A stretch of 58,666 bases of DNA from the NCBI RefSeq assembly GCF_019417665.1, contig NZ_DXUU01000014.1:1-58666 (forward strand), in the 5' to 3' direction. Source of the stretch: Ruminococcus sp. GTDB lineage: Bacteria > Bacillota > Clostridia > Oscillospirales > Ruminococcaceae. The first letter of the stretch is position 1; every line of letters starts with the position of its first letter. The notes beneath the pieces were generated by a model that was given only the letters and a program-made list of their open reading frames with translations, did not search any database and was not told where the DNA came from. This document shows, piece by piece, positions 34,003 to 41,972 of the stretch. Position numbers and translations under genes: made by a program.

Positions 34003-34192
34003 CCAGCTGAGCACAGCTGGCACAGGTCCAGGGCTGTGGAAGCCCTGGTCGCCGTCCGCAGGACGGCGAAATACCCTGGCGCATATTTTTGCGCCGCGGG
34101 GAAAAGAGGTGAGAAAAGCGGACAAGACCGCTTTCCCCTTGTAAACCTTTTCAACAAGGAAAATTTTGAAACCGTCCCAGTGGGACGGTTTC
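34003..34192. other. Array of seven consecutive hairpins in a gene-free gap
   Basis: The 583-nt gap 33804-34386 holds no gene but a tight row of inverted repeats: CCAGCTG/CAGCTGG (34003-34020), CCAGGGCT/AGCCCTGG (34028-34048), CGCCGTCC/GGACGGCG (34050-34068), GGCGC/GCGCC (34078-34095), AAAGCGG/CCGCTTT (34115-34134), CCTTG/CAAGG (34137-34159) and GAAACCGTCCC/GGGACGGTTTC (34168-34192). It may be a structured RNA or a mobile DNA repeat. Confidence 0.6.
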
Positions 34193-34265
34193 AACGAAAT
34201 AAATTTTTAAAGGTGACAGAGTACTAGGGCGTCTCTGCTTGTTTTTATGAATGCTGAGCAGGTTC

Positions 34266-34283
34266 GGACAACACCGCACAAAG
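34266..34283. repeat. Left end of the inverted-repeat family (truncated copy)
   Basis: ACAACACCGCACAAAG matches the family end. The next bases (ATTACACATCATAGCGAG) resemble the interior start of the long copy at 21376. No right end is found. Confidence 0.45.
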
Positions 34284-34386
34284 ATTACACATCATAGCGA
34301 GCGTTGTGAGAATATTTTTCGTTCAATTGACAAATTCTGTGCAGTTTGTTATAATGGAATAGAATTCAACGAAAGGCGGCAGGTTC

Positions 34387-35307
34387 ATGCGGTACAGAAA
34401 ACTCACAGAACTCAACCAGGCAATGACAGCCTCAGAGATTGCCATGCAGGAAGCGGACGCAGCATTTTTGCAGGAAGTGCAGAAAGTCGCAGAAGCGATC
34501 CATCAAAGTGCAGTAGAGCGCCCCATCATTTTACTCTCCGGACCGTCCGGTTCTGGAAAAACCACAGCGGCATTTCTTCTGGAGCGTTACTTAGACAGCT
34601 GGAACACAGAGACCCATACGGTCTCCATGGACAACTTTTTCCGCACCATGACCCCGGAGCAGCAGCTTTTGGCGGCAGAAGGTAAGTTGGATCTGGAGTC
34701 ACCCGATCGGGTAGATGTGCCATACCTGAACCAGCAGCTGAAAAAAATTATTACGGGGGAACCCACCTGGCTGCCGAGATACGACTTCCGCACTACGACC
34801 CGGCAGGATCAGAATTGGCTTCTGACCCGGAAACCGGGGGAATTGCTGATCCTGGAGGGCATTCATGCGCTGAATCCCGATGTGATCACTGTGCCAGATG
34901 AAAAAACCGTTCGGATCTATGTTAGCGTTCGGACACGTGTCACCCATGGCGATACCGTGCTGCAACCATCCCGGCTACGGTTGATGCGTCGGATGCTCCG
35001 TGACCGGAATTTCCGTCACCGCAGCTTGCCGGAGACTATTGCCATGTTTGAACGGGTGCAGGCAGGGGAACACAAATATATTGCACCCTATAAAAAACGG
35101 GCGGCATTCTCTATTGATACGTTTCTGCCTTATGAACTGGGAATTTATAAAACCTTGCTGAACAGGGAGATTGACAGTTGTATGTCTCATCCCATACTGA
35201 AAGAGCTGCACGAAATGTGGGCAGATATTGCACCGCTTCCGCTGGAACAGGTGCCAATGGATTCGTTGGTGCGGGAATTTGCAGGGGATAGTGCATTTCA
35301 ATATTAA
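34387..35307 (+). CDS. Uridine kinase/phosphoribulokinase-like P-loop kinase
   Basis: 306 aa. Walker A is IILLSGPSGSGKTTAAFLLE; the substrate loop THTVSMDNFFRTMTPEQQLL and YDFRTTTRQDQNW, and LLILEGIHALNPDV (Walker B-like), match the uridine kinase/PRK superfamily. Its 60-residue N-terminal helical extension and a lid with RLRLMRRMLRDRNFRHRSL fit the nucleoside-kinase-like family of clostridia. The substrate is probably a nucleoside but is not fixed. It is a single-gene unit in the backbone. Confidence 0.8.
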   Translation: MRYRKLTELNQAMTASEIAMQEADAAFLQEVQKVAEAIHQSAVERPIILLSGPSGSGKTTAAFLLERYLDSWNTETHTVSMDNFFRTMTPEQQLLAAEGKLDLESPDRVDVPYLNQQLKKIITGEPTWLPRYDFRTTTRQDQNWLLTRKPGELLILEGIHALNPDVITVPDEKTVRIYVSVRTRVTHGDTVLQPSRLRLMRRMLRDRNFRHRSLPETIAMFERVQAGEHKYIAPYKKRAAFSIDTFLPYELGIYKTLLNREIDSCMSHPILKELHEMWADIAPLPLEQVPMDSLVREFAGDSAFQY

Positions 35308-35314
35308 AGGTACA

Positions 35315-35922
35315 ATGAAAAAAGAAAAAATGGAACGCCTGAAGGCACATGGTAGTCGTCGGAAAATGGCGGCGAACAATCAAGTGACTGCAAGCATACA
35401 TATTCAGACATCCCATCTCACAATGAAAATCCGAATGGCTTGCTTTATTCTGGTTCTGCTGTTTTTGATAATGGGGATTTTCGGGGTCAATGCAGTCAGT
35501 CATCTGGTAAGCAGTTTCCTTTGTAAAGATACAATTTCTTATTCTTCCTGCGATTATGTCCCGGAAAAACATGGATACCGCAATTTTCGATCTGATTATT
35601 TTGTTATTACAGATGAGGCGCAGGAAAAGTGGAGAATTTCTCCAGCAGAAAATCTGGATGTGAGCTTTTTTTCAAATGTCAGATCTGGCGACCGGTTGAA
35701 AGTAACGTATCTTCGTGGTTGGCTTTCAGACAATCAAATCGTGGTATTGATTTCCGATACAAAAACGTTCTTGTAGATATTTCGGGTGAGTTTCATAAGA
35801 TTGGAATTGTGTATGCTGGAGTGACAGTTATTGCTTTATTTTGTTTTGTTTTAACCGTGAGAACGCTGGTTTTAGATTGTCGAAAAAGAAAAAAGTATTT
35901 TGAGCGGTTAGGGCTTGTTTGA
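35315..35922 (+). pseudogene. Two-helix membrane protein gene with a 1-nt frameshift
   Basis: From ATG 35315 the frame encodes a cytoplasmic start, a membrane helix (MACFILVLLFLIMGIFGV) and an extracellular domain, then stops after VVLISDTKTFL. One frame over, the sequence resumes as NVLVDISGEFHKIGIVYAGV, a second helix (VIALFCFVLTVRTLVLDC) and a basic tail KRKKYFERLGLV. An extra A in the ACAAAAACG run at 35760-35768 would join them, giving about 202 aa with a DUF3592-like layout. Loss of one base, or a homopolymer sequencing error, is indicated. Confidence 0.6.
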
Positions 35923-35964
35923 AGTGGTTTGGAGTTATCAGGCAAAAAAGGGGAGCGAATTGAT

Positions 35965-37091
35965 TTGCATAAAAGTACAAAAGACTTATATCATCAAAAT
36001 CCTGTAATTACACTTCCTTCCTATAAAAATGAAAATGGCTTTTTGTATCGTTATTTGCATCGGCATGAAAATATAATTCTCATGATGGATATTAACACAT
36101 ATAAGTATCAGACGGTGGCGTCTCTGATTTTTTATGATACCCAAAAATCAAAAATCGTGACTTTACCTGATTGGGCAGCATATGAGAAAAGTTCTCGAAT
36201 TTTTGAGATATATCCTGTGAAATCATGTATTTTTCACTTGCTTTGTTAGACGAAAAATGTATTCTCTCTTGTTTTGAGATGAAATATCACACGTGGCAGA
36301 AATGTTATATCCCTGTCGAATGGTCATGCAATCATTTTTCAAACCCAAGAATACGATTAGAATATGACGGAACAACTCTTTATGTAGGAGCTTTGAATAC
36401 AAAAACTGAGCTCTGGAAATATTTTAAAATTATTCGAACAAAAACTAAATTATATCTTGAACCGCTGTCTTTTCTACGTGGAGACTTAATATTATTTCAT
36501 CCGATTCGATCTTCTCAAAATGAAATTGTGTTTCGTGCGTCAGGAAATTCTATTGAAATTCAAAATATGCGTGAAAAGATGTTTCAAAAAGTGAATGCAC
36601 ATGATGCAATTATTCGATACAACTATAGTGGGTTTGATGTAATTGCATCTGATTCGGAATATTTATTTTTAGAATACGACAAATTGATTGATAATTGTAT
36701 TTATTATGAAGTTGTCAAAGAATCGGAATCCACATTAATGAAATATGATTTAGCATTGAATAACAATTGTGTTGTTTCAGTTAATCAGAAACAATCTATC
36801 GCACTTTCTTCTGAAAAGGATTTGTATATTTATAATGATACGGTATTTCAGCGTATATCAGATGGTAAAATTTTTTCTATTGATGCAATTATGCAGGCTT
36901 TTCAAAAGTTGAATGTTCCATTGATCGATGAAATAGATCCTTTTCCCTCTATGTGTTTCTTTCATGACCATTGGCTAGAGATTGAAATAAGCGATTTTCG
37001 GTTTTTTTTAATTCATTTGGATACGATGCATCCTTATTATTTTGAAGGCATAATTGATGTTGAGGGTAACTATGTATATCGCTATGAGTAA
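35965..37091 (+). pseudogene. Hypothetical beta-rich protein gene, frameshifted, A+T-rich
   Basis: Part one starts near TTG 35965 (GGGGAG upstream) and reads HKSTKDLYHQNPVITLPSYK ... IFEIYPVKSC before a stop. Part two, one base off, continues FSLALLDEKCILSCFEMKYH ... to 37091. A missing base near 36223-36230 would make one protein of about 375 aa, rich in beta strands and Tyr/Phe. No family is recognised. Base composition is far more A+T-rich than its neighbours, which suggests acquisition. With the gene before it, this forms a decaying pair. Confidence 0.5.
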
Positions 37092-37191
37092 TTTATTTGC
37101 TAAAGGCAACCAAGATTTTGGTGAAATATGATGGATGATCTTAGGATATTGAAAAAGAAATGAAATCAAAACGTAAAGAGACTATTACAGA

Positions 37192-37246
37192 AACAAAATC
37201 AAACGAAAAGCCAACGTTGTGATATGGCATTGCGTTTGATTTTGTT
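37192..37246. terminator. Bidirectional terminator
   Basis: AACAAAATCAAACG (37192-37205) and CGTTTGATTTTGTT (37233-37246) form a 14-bp perfect stem with a 27-nt loop. It marks the end of the backbone block. Confidence 0.7.
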
Positions 37247-37272
37247 ATTTCCACAGTAGTCTCATTTTGCGT

Positions 37273-37450
37273 TTATGACAATTTCTGTATCCCTGAAAAC
37301 GCCAGAGCCAGATTTGCTTCAAGAAAGACGATCATTCCGATTGCTGTGAATGCATAGCGGTAGCATTTCTTTTCTGTCTTGTTTTCTTGCAGGTAAGCTA
37401 GTATTTTTTTGCGATATTTTATCAAAAAGAAAGTGATATTGACAATTTCA
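37273..37450 (-). pseudogene. Membrane-protein tail, remnant
   Basis: About 55 codons, ITFFLIKYRKKILAYLQENK then a hydrophobic segment (YAFTAIGMIVFLEANLALAF) and a stop at 37273. No start codon fits. It abuts the broken end of the DinG-like helicase, where ATTGACAATTTC occurs twice (about 37438-37460), a possible junction repeat. It may be the end of a gene cut by the element. Confidence 0.3.
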
Positions 37451-37459
37451 TTGACAATT

Positions 37460-38059
37460 TCAATGGTACCGGCAGGCATTTCGCAAGGGACAGGTTTTCT
37501 CGCACACCTTGGGGACGCACACCTGCCGCCTGTCAAACCCGCTGATGCCGGTTACATCGTCTAAGTCGTAATAAGTGCGAAGGGAGAGCAGGGCTTTCAT
37601 CTGCTGGGCATTCTTTTTCTTATCTTTCACGGCTTCCAGCCGCCCTGCAAGACGGATGTCGCAGACAAAGCGTTCCTTGCCTTTTCGCACCATCGCCCGG
37701 ATGGGCTTTTGAATAATGCGGTTCTCCAGAAAAATCCGAGACAAAAATGGAATGTATTCCTCGATGATAGCATCCTGCAGGGCAACGCTGGAGGTGGAAA
37801 CCACCACCGGCTGGGAACCGGCAGGCCCATGGGGCGCAAACTTTTTCAGTAAAATGCAGGCGGTCAGGTAGGCATAAGTTTTTCCAATCCCGACGCCTGC
37901 ATCGCATAAAGCGATATTGTTTTTGAGCAGGGTATCCAGCATGGCGTGGCAGAGGGTAATCTGTTCTTCACGCACTGCCAGCCCGTTTTGAGGCAGGAGG
38001 ATTCGGAAAATCCGTTCAATCTCCCCATGGGCCTGCTCCTTTAAAGTAGGCTTGTTCAT
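37460..38059 (-). pseudogene. DinG/Rad3-like helicase, truncated in the Fe-S region
   Basis: 199 codons from ATG 38059 (AGGAG upstream). Present: an N-terminal helical part (QAHGEIERIFRILLPQNGLA), the Q-motif region VREEQITLCHAML, Walker A ALCDAGVGIGKTYAYLTACI, VVSTSSVALQDAI and the beginning of the iron-sulfur cysteines (KVCEKTCPLRNACRYH). It then stops, whereas DinG-like helicases run on for 500 or more residues with DEAH and motifs III-VI. Proteins of this type are carried by many ICEs of Clostridia. The break joins unrelated backbone DNA. Confidence 0.75.
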
Positions 38060-38084
38060 TTCGGCACATTCTCCTTAGAGCAAT

Positions 38085-38635
38085 TTGCTCTTGTGCGTTG
38101 GCGGCAAACTAATGCGGCGCAGAAAACCTGCGCCGCACGGATTCGCCGTCAACGGCAATCTGAATAAAATAAAAAGGTTGATTTTGATGTGCCGTATTTG
38201 CAGCTCGCCCCCCGGCAACCTTGGGAACCATGCAGGCAGGCTTGCAGTTGACAAGCCGTTCACTGGCTCCCCGAAGGTCTTGCTGATTACAACCCAAGGT
38301 CGGCCAACCCATCTGACGTGTGGGCAAAACGATAGCGCATATCATAATCCTCCGCCCAAGGTCATGGCGAAAAGGGCAACAACTCCATTTTTCCGGTCAA
38401 AATGCATCGCTCGAAACCAGGAGCAACAGCCGCCGTCCCATAAAAGGGAGGCAGCTCTTGCTCTGGTTCGTCATGGCGCTTTTTCCGAAGTTCGCAGTAA
38501 ATTTGCACTGCGAACTTTTAGTCGCTCGCTCAGGCGGGAACGTACCCGCATGGCTGGTATTCATTTTTCAAGCTACAAGGCGAACGTTTCTTTTTCCCCG
38601 TTCGCCCTATAGCCCAGGAAAAAGGCCGGAAAGCT
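38085..38635. other. Structured non-coding gap in the ICE remnant
   Basis: No credible gene lies in this 551-nt GC-rich stretch, but several hairpins do: GCGGCGCAG/CTGCGCCGC (38114-38136), GCCGT/ACGGC (38145-38156) and AGTTCGCAGT/ACTGCGAACT (38489-38516, followed by TTTTA). Such hairpin-rich gaps precede the helicase gene in related elements. A regulatory RNA or transfer-origin role is possible but not shown. Confidence 0.4.
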
Positions 38636-39067
38636 TCATACTTCAAAAAATTTTTTCAATTTTTTTCTGAGACATACCATTCTCAGGTTGACTGCCTTTT
38701 GAGTGAGGCCGGTTTTCTCAGCAATTTCGTATCCGTTAAAGCCGGACATTTTCAGAAAGGCAATCTGGATGGTGAGCTTGTCCTCTTTGGAAAGAAGATG
38801 TAGCAGTTCCATATTCTCGATGCTGTCCAGCAGAGATTCGGTATCTTCTACGGGCAGCTCCAGATCCTGCGCTGACACCCAATCTATGTATGGTGACCAT
38901 TCCACCTGTCGCTGCAGGTACTGGCGCTCTTTATTGAACTGTGCCCAATCGTATGTATGAAGGCGCTGGATGGTTTCCTCATCCACGCCAAGTTCTCTGA
39001 GCTTTCGCTCTTCTGCTTCTTTCCAGCGAAGCCATTCTCTCTCCGCTTTGGCTTTGTTGTAAGCCAT
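38636..39067 (-). CDS. Small sigma-70-like regulator of integrative elements
   Basis: 143 aa. The N-terminus is a charged helix (YNKAKAEREWLRWKEAEERK) typical of the ICE family. The middle has LPVEDTESLLDSIENMELLH. The C-terminus is a sigma region 4 helix-turn-helix: LKMSGFNGYEIAEKTGLTQK, then AVNLRMVCLRKKLKKFF. Proteins of this kind are found in clostridial ICEs and are thought to act as element-specific transcription factors. ATG 39067 is preceded by GGAGG-like bases (AGGAAAC). Confidence 0.8.
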   Translation of the reverse strand: MAYNKAKAEREWLRWKEAEERKLRELGVDEETIQRLHTYDWAQFNKERQYLQRQVEWSPYIDWVSAQDLELPVEDTESLLDSIENMELLHLLSKEDKLTIQIAFLKMSGFNGYEIAEKTGLTQKAVNLRMVCLRKKLKKFFEV

Positions 39068-39608
39068 GGCTGTTTCCTCCGATCAATCTGAAATTTTGAA
39101 AAATTCAGATTGTCGGGGCGGCGGTCTGCCGCTATGAGTTCTTAGCCATGACCTCCTTTTGCAGAAATAAAAAAAGCGCACCCGCCCAAAGGCGAACGCA
39201 CATAATTATATATGTGTTTATTAATAATCGAGCACATATATAATATATTCTTTTGTATTCCAATAATACTTTAAAATATGCTGAAAGAGAATAAGGTACT
39301 GTACTCATGCACTAACATCTCTCAATACCAAGCCCAACATAAAATAACGAAACACACTTTTTTCTCAGCACAATCGCCAGTTCGGTGTGGGTGGATTAGG
39401 CAGGAACTAGTTTCAATATTGAGGCTCATAATCGAAATTATAAATATAATAATCACTGTCAACGGCTGTAAAGAGAAGTAAACTTCGTCATAAATTTTCA
39501 CCGATACATTCGAAAGGATATAATGAGAATAAATATTTTCCAGTTTTTCACCTGTATATAAAAGACAAAGAATTTCAGCTTCTAATCCCTCATCCTTAAT
39601 GAATCTAT
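39068..39608. other. Gene-poor junction between ICE module and cargo
   Basis: 541 nt. On the minus strand a hairpin (GGCG/CGCC core, about 39174-39200) followed by seven T looks like a terminator or attenuator in the sigma gene leader. CACATA/TATGTG lies at about 39200-39217 and the surrounding DNA is very A+T-rich. A 67-codon open frame at 39278-39481 has no ribosome site and is not called. Confidence 0.4.
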
Positions 39609-40250
39609 TTAAGCATCTAACAAATATCCATATAAAAATATATTCATCCCAAATGATTTCCCGTCTCGAGTCATGGTAAGCGGCTGTTTTTCCAGTCGCT
39701 CAAAACCATGATACTCATAAAAACCAGTGTTGCAGGTATCATCGGTATAGAGGTAGATTCGATGTATCCCCTGATTACGTAAATATTGGAGAAGCCCATT
39801 CAATAACTCTTTACCAATGCCAAGTCCTCGACAACTTTCCCTTACAGCAAACAAAGTCAGAACCCCATCGAATTCTCCTTTATGTTTTTGGGAGAAAGCG
39901 TGATACACTTTATGGAGGTTTTGATAATCCCGTATATTCGCCCGAAACTTCCGTCCGAACAAGGTGAGCTTCAAGCTGTACCAAGCTGTACCGCATACAG
40001 CAGGGAGATGACGGAAAAATTTGTAATCCAACTTGGCGTTTCCCATGATAACACCAATAACTTCATCGTTCTGTTCTGCCACACAGGTATAGGTAGCTTC
40101 TGATAAGCAACTATAAACATACTGCTGTTTTACATTCTCAAGCAACTTTGAGTCACCCATATAGCAGTAAAGCCCGAAAGCCTCATTTATTATTTCACCT
40201 ATAACGGTATAATCTTTTCGTTCAATCGGTCGGTAATGCAATCCTGTCAT
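39609..40250 (-). CDS. GNAT N-acetyltransferase (cargo end)
   Basis: 213 aa from ATG 40250 (AAGGAGAA upstream). GNAT pattern: YTCVAEQNDEVIGVIMGNAK, then LFAVRESCRGLGIGKELLNG (acetyl-CoA loop R-G-L-G-I-G-K), then IHRIYLYTDDTCNTGFYEYH followed by GFERL. Substrate is unknown. It is the last cargo gene on the minus strand, 54 nt after the zinc peptidase, and could be the end of that operon. Confidence 0.88.
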   Translation of the reverse strand: MTGLHYRPIERKDYTVIGEIINEAFGLYCYMGDSKLLENVKQQYVYSCLSEATYTCVAEQNDEVIGVIMGNAKLDYKFFRHLPAVCGTAWYSLKLTLFGRKFRANIRDYQNLHKVYHAFSQKHKGEFDGVLTLFAVRESCRGLGIGKELLNGLLQYLRNQGIHRIYLYTDDTCNTGFYEYHGFERLEKQPLTMTRDGKSFGMNIFLYGYLLDA

Positions 40251-40304
40251 TTTCCAGTTCTCCTTTATTAAATTCCTATGCCCATTAAATATAATTTTCG
40301 AAAG

Positions 40305-41012
40305 TCATTTTCTTCTGTCATTTCTTCTGACCCTCAGAAGAAGCCTGAACAGTTGCGTCACCGATACAGCCAAAGCGGCCACATACGTCAGGGCCGCAGC
40401 GCTGAGCACTTTTTTGGCGCCGGCAATTTCATCCCCATACAATCTTCCGCTGCTTTCCAGCACACGGATGGCTCGTCGGCTGGCGTTATACTCGGTTGGA
40501 AGCGTGACAAGTTGGAACAATGCACACAAGGAAAAACAGATAACGCCTAAATACGCAATATTGATAAAATAGGCGCTTGTATAGGAGAAAAGGATGCCCA
40601 GTATAATCAGCGGCATCGCAATCTTTGACCCTAAGTTTGTAAGCGGAACAATAGCAGAGCGAATTTTAATGGGCAGATAGCCGGTTGCGTGCTGGATAGC
40701 GTGTCCGCATTCATGCGCAGCAACTCCAACCGCTGCGGTAGTTGCGCTGGAAAACACGCTGTCTGAAAGCCGGATGACATTGCTTTGTGGATCGTAGTGA
40801 TCGGTCAGATTACCGGCTACCCGTTCAATACGAACTTGATACAATCCGTTGGCATCCAGAATCATTCTTGCCGCTTCCGCCCCGGTCAGGCCACAGCGGA
40901 TGTATTGTCCGGAATATGTCCGAAAGGTGGAGTTCACTCTGGCACTGGCCCATAAAGAAAAGGCGAGTGCCGGCAGCACCAGTGCAATATACGTCCAATC
41001 AACATAAAACAC
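40305..41012 (-). CDS. YugP-type zinc membrane peptidase
   Basis: 235 aa, GTG start at 41012 with AAGGAGG 9 nt upstream. The HExxH zinc site is VGVAAHECGHAIQHATGYLP, preceded by YDPQSNVIRLSDSVF, both marks of the Zn_peptidase_2 (YugP) family. Four or so membrane helices: an N-terminal one (YIALVLPALAFSLWAS), then IVPLTNLGSKIAMPLIILGI, YINIAYLGVICFSLCALFQL-like and a C-terminal one. Members are thought to act in membrane protein quality control. Its neighbours (exporter, surface protein, alarmone synthetase) are in the same orientation. Confidence 0.85.
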   Translation of the reverse strand: MFYVDWTYIALVLPALAFSLWASARVNSTFRTYSGQYIRCGLTGAEAARMILDANGLYQVRIERVAGNLTDHYDPQSNVIRLSDSVFSSATTAAVGVAAHECGHAIQHATGYLPIKIRSAIVPLTNLGSKIAMPLIILGILFSYTSAYFINIAYLGVICFSLCALFQLVTLPTEYNASRRAIRVLESSGRLYGDEIAGAKKVLSAAALTYVAALAVSVTQLFRLLLRVRRNDRRK

Positions 41013-41036
41013 GATTCTGTACCTCCTTTATGGATA

Positions 41037-41159
41037 TCACCAGTTTTCCAACATACTGCAATGCTTCTTGCCTTTTATTTTTCTTACAGCGAAAAGAGTA
41101 ATGGTAATCATACCGGCGAATATACCAAGTACCACACAGAATTTCTTATTTCTTGCCAT
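41037..41159 (-). CDS. Micro membrane protein (40 aa)
   Basis: ATG 41159 is preceded by AAGGAGG, 8 nt upstream. The peptide starts MARNKKFCVVLGIFAGMITI, continues TLFAVRKIKGKKHC and ends SMLENW: one membrane helix with basic residues on both sides. It sits between the second micro protein and the zinc peptidase in the cargo operon. No family is known to me; the strong ribosome site argues that it is real. Confidence 0.6.
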   Translation of the reverse strand: MARNKKFCVVLGIFAGMITITLFAVRKIKGKKHCSMLENW

Positions 41160-41183
41160 TTCAATTTCCTCCTTACATTTTAC

Positions 41184-41273
41184 TCAATGGATCAGTTCCA
41201 TTAGAGTTTGCAAACCAAGCGCCATCAAGAAGGACATCACCAATACGGGTATCATCCTAAACAGGTAGAACAT
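41184..41273 (-). CDS. Micro membrane protein (29 aa)
   Basis: ATG 41273 has GGAG 7 nt upstream and follows the alarmone synthetase stop by 24 nt. The peptide MFYLFRMIPVLVMSFLMALG then LQTLMELIH is one hydrophobic helix with almost no charged residues. It lies directly upstream of the 40-aa membrane protein gene. Function is unknown; a subunit or regulator of a membrane complex is a guess. Confidence 0.55.
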   Translation of the reverse strand: MFYLFRMIPVLVMSFLMALGLQTLMELIH

Positions 41274-41297
41274 TTTTGCTCCTCCATTCTAAAATAA

Positions 41298-41972
41298 TCA
41301 GTATTTTCTGTTGTGACAGTCGATTCTTCTGCTGATTTCCTGCATACGCAGATCTATTTCGTTGATACCTTCTGCACATTGGCGCAGTTCCTCGGTGATT
41401 TGTGTCGCTGCGTCATCCAAATCTTTTTTGTACTTCATTTTGTGTTCAATGCTCGCCCAAAAGTCCATGGCTATGGTTCGGAATTGTACCTCAACCTGCA
41501 TCCACTTCTTCTCATCGGCAAAAAAGACAGGAACCTCCAAAATCAGATGCAGGCTGCGATACCCATTTGGCTTTGGATTTTGAATATAATCCTTTTTTTG
41601 CACCAGACGGATGTCATCCTGTGAACAGATTTTCTCGGCCAGCCGGTAAATATCCTTTGGAAAACAGCAAATCACGCAAATCCCGGCAACATCATGAAGA
41701 TGCTCCTCTATATTTTGGAGAGTAACTTCCCAATGGTTTCTCTTCAGCTTTTCAATGATGCTGATCGGCTTTTTCAGCCGACAGGATATCGTCTCTATAG
41801 GGTTTCGTTCATCGTCGAGCGACAACTCCGTATTCAGCACCTCAAACTTGGTCTGGATTTCCAGCATAGCGCATTTATACTGCATCATCAGTTTCATGAA
41901 CGGCTGAGCCGATTCCACAAATTCCTCCGGTCGCTCACTGGATATCAGCTCTTCAAAGGTTACAGATTTCAA
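41298..41972 (-). CDS. Small alarmone synthetase, RelQ/YjbM-like
   Basis: 224 aa, TTG start at 41972 with AGGAGG 9 nt upstream; TTGA overlaps the stop of the GLUG gene. The RelA/SpoT synthetase domain is seen in HDVAGICVICCFPKDIYRLA, KKDYIQNPKPNGYRSLHLIL (GYRSLH) and MQVEVQFRTIAMDFWASIEH. There is no hydrolase, TGS or ACT domain, so it is a single-domain (p)ppGpp synthetase. An alarmone enzyme within a transport operon is unusual and suggests that the cargo signals to the stringent response. Confidence 0.9.
   Translation of the reverse strand: MKSVTFEELISSERPEEFVESAQPFMKLMMQYKCAMLEIQTKFEVLNTELSLDDERNPIETISCRLKKPISIIEKLKRNHWEVTLQNIEEHLHDVAGICVICCFPKDIYRLAEKICSQDDIRLVQKKDYIQNPKPNGYRSLHLILEVPVFFADEKKWMQVEVQFRTIAMDFWASIEHKMKYKKDLDDAATQITEELRQCAEGINEIDLRMQEISRRIDCHNRKY

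Noticed and set aside
34003..34192. CRISPR array
   Set aside because: The stems differ in sequence and spacing; there is no repeated direct unit and no cas gene in the window.
33937..34194. 85-codon minus-strand frame over the hairpin array
   Set aside because: It lacks a ribosome site, and the dense inverted repeats explain the open frame better than a protein does.
39278..39481. 67-codon plus-strand frame in the ICE/cargo junction
   Set aside because: No ribosome site and low-complexity Ile-rich composition in A+T-rich DNA.
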